25,324 nt of DNA, taken from Bacillota bacterium. GTDB lineage: Bacteria; Bacillota; Negativicutes; Sporomusales; Sporomusaceae. Every line of letters starts with the position of its first letter. Position 1 is the stretch's first letter. The position numbers and the translations under genes were made by a program. The stretch lies in NCBI GenBank assembly GCA_023388195.1, contig JAEWGR010000059.1, forward strand, positions 1 through 25,324, given 5' to 3'. Positions 8,071 to 15,334 of this stretch are shown here, piece after piece. The notes under the pieces are model-generated. The model was not told the DNA's origin. It saw only the letters and a program-made list of their open reading frames with translations, and did no database searches.

Positions 8071-9167
8071 GGCTGCTCACCCTTAATCAACGTGTTTTTG
8101 CTTTCCTTGTGGAATACATTGATCTTCTGTTGTTTTACGGTAAGGGCGACAGGAGTGCCGTCGGCAATTATATCCTGCCCGTCCTGATCCTGAATGACTT
8201 CATATTCCCGGCCATTTGCCATTGCGACGAAGTAATGGGTATTCAGGCCCAGAAATACGCTGCTTTTGATGGTGGCCGGCAGGCCTTCGCCGTTAGTATT
8301 AATCTGAAACTCTTCCGGCCGCACCGACACCAAAACTTCCTGCCTGTCGGTTGCCGTTTCGCTGATATTTCTCATTTCCACCTGATAATCGTTGGCAAAA
8401 TCGATTAAAACCCGGCCGTCATCAGACCGGACAAGCGTAGCATCAAGGATATTGGAAAGACCAATAAAAGAGGATACGAATATATTAGCCGGACGCTGAT
8501 AGATATTTTTCGGACAGTCAATTTGCTGGATGACGCCGTTATGCATAACCGCTATCCTGTCGGAAATCGCCAGCGCTTCTTCCTGATCATGCGTAACATA
8601 CACGGTTGTAATGTTAATCTGCCGCTGAATATTTTTGATGGCATTACGCATCTCCACCCGCAGCTTGGCATCAAGATTGGAAAGCGGCTCATCCATCAAC
8701 AGCACCTCCGGATGGATGACAATCGCCCTGGCCAGAGCCACACGCTGCTGCTGGCCGCCGGAAAGCTGCACCGGCATGCGCTCTTTTAAGTGATCGATCT
8801 TAACAATTTTTAAAATCTCATCAACCTGCTTTTCAATATCCGGCTCCGAAATGGCCCGCATTCTCAGTCCGAAAGCAACATTATCCTTCACCGACATGTG
8901 CGGAAAAATTGCATAGTTTTGAAAAACCATACCCATGTTGCGCTTATTGGGCGCAATGTCGTTGACAGTGCGGCCACCGACTTTTATCAATCCACCCTCG
9001 ATCGAGTTAAAGCCGATAATCATTCTGAGCAGCGTGGTCTTCCCACAGCCGGAAGGCCCTAAGAGTGTGAAAAACTCGCCTGGTTTGATATTCAGCGATA
9101 ATCCGTTAATAATCGTATCATTACCGTATTTCTTTATTACATTTTCTATATCTATCGAAACGCTCAT
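8067..9167 (-). CDS. ABC importer ATPase (PotA/FbpC/AfuC-like)
   Basis: This 366-residue nucleotide-binding subunit powers the importer at the inner face of the membrane. Walker A GPSGCGKTT is at about 37-45, the Q-loop at VFQNYAIFPHMS, the signature LSGGQQQRVALARA at about 133-146, Walker B LLMDEP at about 154-159 and the switch His in TVYVTHDQEEA. A TOBE-like regulatory domain fills about 235-366. The ATG at 9167 is chosen because GGGGG lies at suitable spacing; a TTG two codons upstream nearly abuts that site. It is coupled to the permease gene by a 4-nt overlap. A terminator and a repeat separate it from the binding-protein gene. Confidence 0.94.
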   Translation of the reverse strand: MSVSIDIENVIKKYGNDTIINGLSLNIKPGEFFTLLGPSGCGKTTLLRMIIGFNSIEGGLIKVGGRTVNDIAPNKRNMGMVFQNYAIFPHMSVKDNVAFGLRMRAISEPDIEKQVDEILKIVKIDHLKERMPVQLSGGQQQRVALARAIVIHPEVLLMDEPLSNLDAKLRVEMRNAIKNIQRQINITTVYVTHDQEEALAISDRIAVMHNGVIQQIDCPKNIYQRPANIFVSSFIGLSNILDATLVRSDDGRVLIDFANDYQVEMRNISETATDRQEVLVSVRPEEFQINTNGEGLPATIKSSVFLGLNTHYFVAMANGREYEVIQDQDGQDIIADGTPVALTVKQQKINVFHKESKNTLIKGEQP

Positions 9168-9197
9168 TCCCAATCCCCCATTTTCTTAAAATACAGC

Positions 9198-9256
9198 GGC
9201 CTAGGTTTAGGCCCTGCCGTTCTTATGGCCACCAATTTATCTATAATTCTGGCAGA
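9198..9256. repeat. Diverged third copy of the intergenic repeat
   Basis: The sequence shares CGTTCTTATG, an AT-rich centre and ATAATTCTGGCAGAC with the pair at 6168-6360. It begins with its own hairpin (GGCCTA/TAGGCC). It lies in the gap between the binding-protein and ATPase genes. Confidence 0.7.
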
Positions 9257-9265
9257 CGGAAAAAA

Positions 9266-9299
9266 GGCCATTGCGCCTTAAACGTTAGTCGCAATGGCC
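9266..9299 (-). terminator. Intra-operon Rho-independent terminator after the binding-protein gene
   Basis: A perfect 10-bp GC-rich stem (9266-9275 with 9290-9299) is followed on the minus strand by TTTTTT. It should stop most transcripts after the lipoprotein gene, giving more binding protein than ATPase or permease, as is common in ABC importer operons. Confidence 0.85.
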
Positions 9300-9339
9300 C
9301 TTCGTGTTAGCTCTCATACTGTCATGACTAAGAAGGCGA

Positions 9340-10401
9340 TTACTTTATAGTTTTTTCCAGATGTTTATTCCATTTCGCGGTAATAGCGTTTTTATTATTG
9401 GAAACCCAGGCTTCATCATAGTTGCTAAAAAGCTTAATCGAAGACATCGGTGTCATGTAGCCGGCAAGCTCCACATTTTTGCGCAGCGGACGGACGGTTA
9501 GCTCTTTGCCGGCCTGTTCCTGCACTTTTTGTGAAAGCATATAGTCCACAAATTTCTTGGCATTCTCAGGGTGCTTACAGCCCTTGATAATTTGCACCGA
9601 CTCTCCCGGGAAGATAGCCCCCTCTTTCGGGAACACAACCTTAACCGGGGCCCCATTTTTCACATAATTTGCCGCCGGGTCTTCCCAGGTCAGCCCTACC
9701 GTATATTCACCATCGGCAACCCCTTTATGTACGCCGCCGGAGCTGTTAAGCATCTTGCCATCAAGGTTGGCGATAAATTTGTCGACAAAAGCCCATGCCT
9801 CATCGGACATCGGATCGCCATTTTTGCCCATGCCATACAGCATCGCCATCAGCGACTGGAAAGCGGAGCTGGAATTGGCGGGGTCACCAAAGGCAATTTT
9901 CCCTTTCAGAGCCGGGTTGAGAAGATCGGCAAAGCTGTCAAGCTTGACATTGCCGGCTAAGTTTGTATTCACAATAAAGACGGTAGGATCGGCAAAGGCT
10001 GCTGAAAAGTAGCCGGATTTATTCTTAAACGCATCCATCATATTGGCATCTTCGGAAGAAACATATTGCAGAAATAAATCCTTCTGGGATTCCAGCATTG
10101 TTTGGTCGGCAGCCCACAGAATATCACCCTGGGGATTGTTTTTTTCGGAAGCAACCCGTTTTACCAGCGGGCCTGTTCCGGCCACAATCACCTGCACCTT
10201 AATGCCGGTGTCCTTCTCAAAGTTCGGAATTACAAGATTGTTGAGACTTTCACTGCGGGCAGTATAAACAGTCAGCACCTTTTCTTCCTGCGGGGCTGCT
10301 GCTTTTGATTTTTCCGCGCTATTCGAGCCACATCCGGTAAGGACTGACCCCAGCAAAGACATGGCAAGTACAACTGACACTGCCTTTTTGAAACCCTTCA
10401 C
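9340..10401 (-). CDS. Extracellular solute-binding lipoprotein of an AfuA/FbpA-like importer
   Basis: This 353-residue protein has a lipoprotein signal: basic start, hydrophobic core, lipobox LTGC with C24. It then has the type-2 periplasmic binding fold typical of ferric/phosphosugar binding proteins (TVYTARSESLNNLVIPNFE, LLNPALKGKIAFGDPANSSS). Iron-binding FbpA proteins carry a Tyr-Tyr pair in the stretch after VADGE; here the same place reads VGLTWEDPAANYV without the pair. This argues against ferric iron and leaves a phosphosugar, phosphonate or other anion as candidates. The start is GTG with AAGGAGGAG 6-8 nt upstream. A good sigma-A promoter precedes it. Confidence 0.92.
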   Translation of the reverse strand: MKGFKKAVSVVLAMSLLGSVLTGCGSNSAEKSKAAAPQEEKVLTVYTARSESLNNLVIPNFEKDTGIKVQVIVAGTGPLVKRVASEKNNPQGDILWAADQTMLESQKDLFLQYVSSEDANMMDAFKNKSGYFSAAFADPTVFIVNTNLAGNVKLDSFADLLNPALKGKIAFGDPANSSSAFQSLMAMLYGMGKNGDPMSDEAWAFVDKFIANLDGKMLNSSGGVHKGVADGEYTVGLTWEDPAANYVKNGAPVKVVFPKEGAIFPGESVQIIKGCKHPENAKKFVDYMLSQKVQEQAGKELTVRPLRKNVELAGYMTPMSSIKLFSNYDEAWVSNNKNAITAKWNKHLEKTIK

Positions 10402-10453
10402 ACGCTTCTCCTCCTTAATTACATCAATGAATTACAAGTTTTCTCACATTTTT

Positions 10454-10482
10454 ATCATAACTACACGTAAGCAGGTTGTCTA
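10454..10482 (-). promoter_or_regulatory. Sigma-A promoter of the ABC importer operon
   Basis: On the minus strand, TAGACA (10482-10477) and TATGAT (10459-10454) are separated by exactly 17 nt; each hexamer matches the consensus at 5 of 6 positions. It lies about 53 nt before the GTG of the binding-protein gene. Confidence 0.7.
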
Positions 10483-10587
10483 TCCGACAAAAACAAAGCA
10501 ATATCCAAAATTCATAACTGGTACCGCAATAGTAGTGAGCAAAACACGGTAAAACAAAAGGGACAGGGATATTGTTTCATTAAAAAA

Positions 10588-10627
10588 TTGCCTCAAACTT
10601 GGCTTTTCGCATCCCAATTTGAGGCAA
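10588..10627 (-). terminator. Rho-independent terminator of the methyltransferase gene
   Basis: Arms TTGCCTCAAACTTGG (10588-10602) and CCAATTTGAGGCAA (10614-10627) pair with one bulge. TTTTTT follows on the minus strand. It lies 28 nt after the stop at 10656 and insulates the importer promoter downstream. Confidence 0.85.
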
Positions 10628-10655
10628 ATTCTTTCTATCTTTTACGTAGAAAAGC

Positions 10656-11375
10656 TTACAGTTTTCTGGCTCTTACAAATAGAAAGTGTGGTTTTTTGCG
10701 CAGTCTTTCATACTCCTCAGGTTGTTTTTCCTTAAATTTCTCCGTAGGCATCGGCTCTTGCAGCTGTTCAATAATAAAGCCTGCCCCAAACAGAAAGGAG
10801 ATAATGGCACTTAAAGGCCGCCGGTAATAATTAACTGTAACGCTGCCGTTAGGGGTTTCCCATTCATCTGTCAATAATTCCGTAAGAAAATAATTCTCTT
10901 TTTTAAAAACGGCAAAATCCATAAAGGGATGATGGACTGAGAATACGAGGATACCTTCCTGCACAAGTATCCGGTGAAACTCTCTCATTACAACGGTCCA
11001 GTCTTTTAAATAATGCAGCGTCAGGGAAGAAATTATGATATCGACTGATTGATCGGCGATAAAGTCAATCGGTCTGTTTAAATCTGCCTGAATGATCTCA
11101 GCCCGGTCACCAACTCTCTTTCTGGTCATCTGAATCATCCGGGGACTGAAATCCAACGCGGTGACGATTGCCCCTTTTGACACCAGCCATTGCGTATACC
11201 AACCGGCCGCACAGCCGGCATCTACTACCCGTTTGCCGGCAACCTCAGGCAGTAAAGACAGGGTAGCCGGCCGTTCATAGTAAGCATTATAGCCCTTTTT
11301 ATCCACATCGGTAAAATAGTATTCCGCCATGCTTTCATAGGCAGCAAGCGAAACCGAGTCTTTATGAATCTGCAT
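10656..11375 (-). CDS. Class I SAM-dependent methyltransferase
   Basis: This 239-residue protein has a Rossmann-type SAM domain: motif I VVDAGCAAGWYT (50-61), the acidic residue after strand 2 in TALDFSPRM, IIQADLNRP (motif II region) and DIIISSLTLHYLKDW (motif III region). This is the UbiE/small-molecule methyltransferase type (Methyltransf_11/25), probably cytoplasmic. The C-terminal 80 residues form a substrate cap I cannot assign. A strong GAGGTGAGG precedes the ATG. It appears monocistronic, with its own terminator, and is divergent from the sensor kinase at 11582. Substrate unknown. Confidence 0.9.
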   Translation of the reverse strand: MQIHKDSVSLAAYESMAEYYFTDVDKKGYNAYYERPATLSLLPEVAGKRVVDAGCAAGWYTQWLVSKGAIVTALDFSPRMIQMTRKRVGDRAEIIQADLNRPIDFIADQSVDIIISSLTLHYLKDWTVVMREFHRILVQEGILVFSVHHPFMDFAVFKKENYFLTELLTDEWETPNGSVTVNYYRRPLSAIISFLFGAGFIIEQLQEPMPTEKFKEKQPEEYERLRKKPHFLFVRARKL

Positions 11376-11518
11376 AGTTCCTCACCTCTTTTGTTCAGGA
11401 CTCCAAGGGCTGTTTTACACTAAACAATTCTGTAGCCGAGACTAAGTGTGATAGATATTTATTATACCTCAATATCCCCACTGTTATATGACTTGTACCA
11501 GGTATATTTATTTTTTAA

Positions 11519-11545
11519 AAAGGGAAAAAGATACTTTTGTAGTAT
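11519..11545 (+). promoter_or_regulatory. Degenerate sigma-H-like promoter before the first kinase
   Basis: AAAGGGAAA, 11 nt, then GTAGTAT has the same spacing as the consensus sigma-H site before the second kinase but one mismatch in each element (AGGG for AGGA, GTAT for GAAT). It lies about 37 nt before the ATG. No better sigma-A site was found in 11376-11581. Confidence 0.28.
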
Positions 11546-11581
11546 ATTAAATTGTAAATAATTGTATGATTAGGAGAATTT

Positions 11582-13234
11582 ATGGATTACTTCTACATAA
11601 CGATAATTAGCGCAATAGCCGGCACACTGTCCATGATATTTGTATACGCCCATCTATATCTTATGTACCGTGAACGGCACATTGGTATTTGGACACTTGC
11701 CTGGCTCATGCTATTAATGCGCAACATCTTTTTTGATTCCGGAATATTTGACTGGAAACAATCAATATTTTACTTTCTAATCTATCAGCTGTTGTTTATT
11801 GGCTGTAGCCTGACCTTTGTATGGGGTACTTATATTTTCATTGGCAGAACATTTCGCCGATTGTGGATATATGGGGCAATTAGCGCATCTTTATTAAGTA
11901 TTTTATGTTTCTTATTGTCAGCCCCGATTACCTATACATTAATTTTGCCCACTTGGTTTGCCGGCATAGTGCTGGCATGGATCGCCAAGGTTTTTCTCAG
12001 GCAGGTGGAAGTAACCGGCATGGGGAGAATAATAACCGGTGTCGCCTTTGTCCTCTGGAGTATGCTCACTGTACTTATGCCTTTTTTTATTAAAACTTTC
12101 CCGCTTGTAATAACAATTACCAGCGGCATTCTGAGACTCATTATCGCCATTAGCACGGTAATTGTATTTTTAGAAAAAAGCCGAACAGATTTAATTAATA
12201 AAGAAACTCAGTATCGACTGCTTTTCGAAAATGCCGCTGACACAATTTATGTCTGTCAAATCCACCCTACAGCCAAAATCCAGTATGTTAATCCAGCCGT
12301 TTGTTTGCTTACCGGTTACGCGCCTGAAGAATATTACAATAATAACAATCTGATTTTTACTTTGATACATATTGATGATCGTTGTCTAGTTGAGGATTTT
12401 ATCCGTAATTATCCCAAATCTATTGAGTCACTACTAACATTAAGGCTAGTGAAAAAAGATAAAACAACCCTATGGATCGAACAAAAATGTACTCCTATTC
12501 ATGATAGACATGGTAAAATTACTGCCTTGCAAGGTATTATCCGTGATATTACACCACGAAAAGATTTAGCATTGGATCGAATGACTATGATAGGGAATAT
12601 GGCCGCAACGGTCGCTCATGAAATTCGAAATCCTATGACCACCGTGCGTGGTTACTTACAAATAATGAGTGAAAAGGAACAATATCAAACTGATAAGAAG
12701 AAGTTTGAGTTAATGGTTGAGGAAATCGACCAAGCTAATTCCATTATTAACGAATATCTGACTTTGTCACTAAAAAAACTTTCAAACTTTGAAATATGCT
12801 CCTTAAATAGTATTATTGAAGCATTATTGCCTTTGATCCAGACCGAAGCAACTTCGGCAGCTGTATCTGTAATACTTGATCTTGAAGCCATACCCAAACT
12901 TTTGTTGGATGAAAATGAAATTCACCAGTTACTCCTAAAATCAGTACGAAATAGTATTGAGGCCATGCCGGCAGGAGGCCGCCTAGTTATTAAAACCAGG
13001 CATGAGACTGGCAAGGTCATTTTATCTGTCAGTGACCAGGGACCGGGCATCCCCACTCATATACTTAGTAACTTAGGCACCCCTTTTATAACCAGCAAAA
13101 ATACAGGTACGGGATTGGGAATCCCCATATGTTACCAGATAGCTCACAGGCATAATGCAACCATTAAGATCGATACCAGTGCTGCCGGAACTACCTTTCT
13201 AGTTTACTTCAATCCCCAGCAGCAAAAAAGATAA
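11582..13234 (+). CDS. Orphan membrane sensor histidine kinase, PAS-HisKA-HATPase (first paralogue)
   Basis: In this 550-residue protein, about seven hydrophobic segments fill residues 3-197 with short loops, so the sensor is within the membrane. A PAS domain follows (about 205-325; ETQYRLLFENAADTIYV, ending GIIRDITPRK), then HisKA with VAHEIRNPMTTVRGYLQ and phosphoacceptor H346, and HATPase_c with N-box RNSIEAMP (N457) and DQGPGI (485-490). The catalytic residues are intact. The box around the His is of the type found in Bacillus sporulation kinases (KinA-KinE). No response regulator is adjacent, so Spo0A is a plausible target (inference). AGGAG lies 6 nt before the ATG. Its neighbour at 13463 is a paralogue along its whole length. 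Confidence 0.92.
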   Translation: MDYFYITIISAIAGTLSMIFVYAHLYLMYRERHIGIWTLAWLMLLMRNIFFDSGIFDWKQSIFYFLIYQLLFIGCSLTFVWGTYIFIGRTFRRLWIYGAISASLLSILCFLLSAPITYTLILPTWFAGIVLAWIAKVFLRQVEVTGMGRIITGVAFVLWSMLTVLMPFFIKTFPLVITITSGILRLIIAISTVIVFLEKSRTDLINKETQYRLLFENAADTIYVCQIHPTAKIQYVNPAVCLLTGYAPEEYYNNNNLIFTLIHIDDRCLVEDFIRNYPKSIESLLTLRLVKKDKTTLWIEQKCTPIHDRHGKITALQGIIRDITPRKDLALDRMTMIGNMAATVAHEIRNPMTTVRGYLQIMSEKEQYQTDKKKFELMVEEIDQANSIINEYLTLSLKKLSNFEICSLNSIIEALLPLIQTEATSAAVSVILDLEAIPKLLLDENEIHQLLLKSVRNSIEAMPAGGRLVIKTRHETGKVILSVSDQGPGIPTHILSNLGTPFITSKNTGTGLGIPICYQIAHRHNATIKIDTSAAGTTFLVYFNPQQQKR

Positions 13235-13383
13235 GATTTCCTTTATTTTTGTTCTCTACTAGAAAAAATAAGGACAAAATGTACAATGATTATTTGAACA
13301 GAAGAGAACAACAGCTAACGTCTCCACATTTACACTATTCACTGAATGCTCACGTATGAAAAAATTGTTAAATTATCCATAAA

Positions 13384-13410
13384 AAAGGAAATACAATGCT
13401 TTCAGAGAAT
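13384..13410 (+). promoter_or_regulatory. Consensus sigma-H (Spo0H) promoter before the second kinase
   Basis: AAAGGAAAT (13384-13392), exactly 11 nt, then AGAGAAT (13404-13410) fits every defined position of the Bacillus sigma-H consensus RnAGGAwWW-N11/12-RnnGAAT. The implied start near 13417 leaves a leader of about 45 nt before the ATG at 13463. In B. subtilis kinA is transcribed by sigma-H. Confidence 0.62.
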
Positions 13411-13462
13411 TTAAAAATTCTAGCACAATTGCAATAAATAATAGATTTTAACAGGAGTAATT

Positions 13463-15130
13463 ATGGACTATATTTATTTATCTGTTATGGGGTCCTTGAT
13501 TGGAACAATTGCAATAGTTTTAGTTTCCACCTATCTATACGTGTTGTATCGAGAACGCTATTTGGGTATTTGGGCCGTAAGTTGGCTTGTATTATTCTTA
13601 AGGTATGCCGTTTTAGATTCAGGCCTATTCCCTTGGAAGCAATCATTCTTGGGCTTATCACTCTATTTACTGTTAACTTTTATCTCTGTCCTGCTAATAG
13701 TTTGGAGCACTTATAGTTTTATAAACAAGCCTCTTAATAAATGGTGGCTATATGGCACCATCATCTGCTTCATTATCAGCACCGGCCTGAATATTTTATC
13801 ATCGTCCTTGATCTATAAGTTATTACTGCCAATCTATGCCTGCTGTTTTGCGGGGATATGGGTTGGTTTAACTTTTATCCGCTATCCAAAACTGCCGATT
13901 TTTGGCCGCTTAGTGACGGGATATGCTTATATCTTATTAAGTCTTATTAATTTTTCTGCCCCTTTTATCATGTACGGCTCCTCTATTCTGCCCTGGGGTT
14001 ATGCTGCTGGCGGAGTACTTCGACTAGTGATTGCTCTCGGAACATTGATGCTGTATTTTGAAAAAACCAGAACAGATTTATCAAATAAAGAAATTCAATA
14101 TCGTAAACTGGCGGAAAACGCCATTGATGTAATCTATTTTTATCGCCTCCATCCTGAAGCGGCAATTGAATATATAAGCCCCTCTGTGTTGGCATTCACA
14201 GGTTATTTACCAGAAGATTATTACGCCGATAATAAGCTGATTTTTAATTTAATATACCCTGATGATAGTCCATTGCTTAATGATTTCATTAATAGCTTAC
14301 CCCATTCGGTTGAACTACCGCTGACAATACGATTGATGCGAAAAGATAAAACCACCCTGTGGGTCGAGCAAAAATGTGTTCCAATTTATAACAAAAAAGG
14401 GCAACTTATAGCATTGGAAGGTATTATCCGCGATATAACTCAACGAAAAAAAATGGAACAAATGGCCTCAGCATTTGATAGGATGAATATGGTAGGCAGC
14501 ATGGCAGCAACTGTTGCTCATGAAATTAGAAATCCCATGACAACGGTGCGTGGCTACTTGCAATTATTGGAAAGAAAAGAAAGGTATCATGCGGATAAAG
14601 AAAAATTCCAATTAATGATTGAAGAAATAGACAGAGCCAATAATATTATTCGCGAGTATCTTTCTTTATCTCATGAAAAGTTTGTTAGCTTAAAGAAATG
14701 CTCTTTAAATCATATTATTGAAGCACTATTCCCGTTAATCCAGGCCGATGCTAATTCTTCCAAAGCATACGTATTGCTTGATCTTAACAATATTCCTGAA
14801 TTGCTATTAGATGAAAATGAAATTCGCCAATTATTGCTTAATCTGATACGAAATGGTATCGAAGCAATGCCGGGAGGCGGAAACTTAATTATTCGTACCT
14901 TGTCAGTTGACAACAAAGTGATTTTGTCGATTAGTGATCAAGGGGCAGGAATACCCTCTACTATTCTTGATCAGCTGGGTATACCTTTTTTTACTACTAA
15001 AGATACAGGAACAGGTTTAGGGCTTCCTATCTGTTATCAAATCGCCCATCGACATAATGCTAATATTACAATTGATACCAGCAATGAAGGAACTACATTT
15101 TTCGTTTTTTTTACTCCGCCGACATCGTAA
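13463..15130 (+). CDS. Orphan membrane sensor histidine kinase, PAS-HisKA-HATPase (second paralogue)
   Basis: This 555-residue protein has the same plan as the kinase upstream: about seven membrane segments (3-200), PAS (about 210-328), HisKA with VAHEIRNPMTTVRGYLQ and H353, and HATPase_c with N-box LLLNLIRNGIEAMPGGG, G-box DQGAGIP and TGTGLGLPICYQ. Whole motifs are shared with the first copy, including YRER near residue 30 and the block RKDKTTLWVEQKC, so this is an ancient tandem duplication. The second copy has 5 extra residues between PAS and HisKA. The sigma-H promoter and orphan status suggest a kinase feeding the sporulation phosphorelay or Spo0A directly (inference). ACAGGAG precedes the ATG. 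A strong terminator follows. Confidence 0.92.
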   Translation: MDYIYLSVMGSLIGTIAIVLVSTYLYVLYRERYLGIWAVSWLVLFLRYAVLDSGLFPWKQSFLGLSLYLLLTFISVLLIVWSTYSFINKPLNKWWLYGTIICFIISTGLNILSSSLIYKLLLPIYACCFAGIWVGLTFIRYPKLPIFGRLVTGYAYILLSLINFSAPFIMYGSSILPWGYAAGGVLRLVIALGTLMLYFEKTRTDLSNKEIQYRKLAENAIDVIYFYRLHPEAAIEYISPSVLAFTGYLPEDYYADNKLIFNLIYPDDSPLLNDFINSLPHSVELPLTIRLMRKDKTTLWVEQKCVPIYNKKGQLIALEGIIRDITQRKKMEQMASAFDRMNMVGSMAATVAHEIRNPMTTVRGYLQLLERKERYHADKEKFQLMIEEIDRANNIIREYLSLSHEKFVSLKKCSLNHIIEALFPLIQADANSSKAYVLLDLNNIPELLLDENEIRQLLLNLIRNGIEAMPGGGNLIIRTLSVDNKVILSISDQGAGIPSTILDQLGIPFFTTKDTGTGLGLPICYQIAHRHNANITIDTSNEGTTFFVFFTPPTS

Positions 15131-15144
15131 AATCCGAGTTATCC

Positions 15145-15190
15145 AGTCCTTTTTTCAGTGATTGATATAGCTGAAAGAAGGGCTTTTTTC
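15145..15190 (+). terminator. Rho-independent terminator after the second kinase
   Basis: Arms 15145-15158 and 15171-15184 pair over 14 bp with two G-U pairs and a 12-nt loop. A run of T follows (15185-15189). It separates the kinases from the acyltransferase gene. Confidence 0.85.
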
Positions 15191-15282
15191 TACTTTTTAT
15201 TCCATCCTTTTACATTATTACAGGAATTATACTATTTTCTCCGTAACCCCTAACCAAGGGGGGGTGGTAGTTATGAAAACAT

Positions 15283-15299
15283 AACTTTTATAAAAAGTT
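15283..15299 (+). promoter_or_regulatory. AT-rich inverted repeat before the acyltransferase gene
   Basis: AACTTTT-ATA-AAAAGTT is a perfect 7-bp inverted repeat 36 nt before the ATG at 15335. A GC-rich patch (15243-15269, with CCCCT and AGGGG able to pair) lies just upstream. Together they could be an operator or start region. I found no convincing sigma-A or sigma-H promoter here. Confidence 0.3.
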
Positions 15300-15334
15300 A
15301 ATGCTAATAACTATTAAAAAAGGAGAAGAGATAT

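Noticed and set aside
15228..15252. Possible sigma-H promoter (AGGAATT) before the acyltransferase gene
   Set aside because: The -35-like element fits, but no GAAT element lies at the required spacing.
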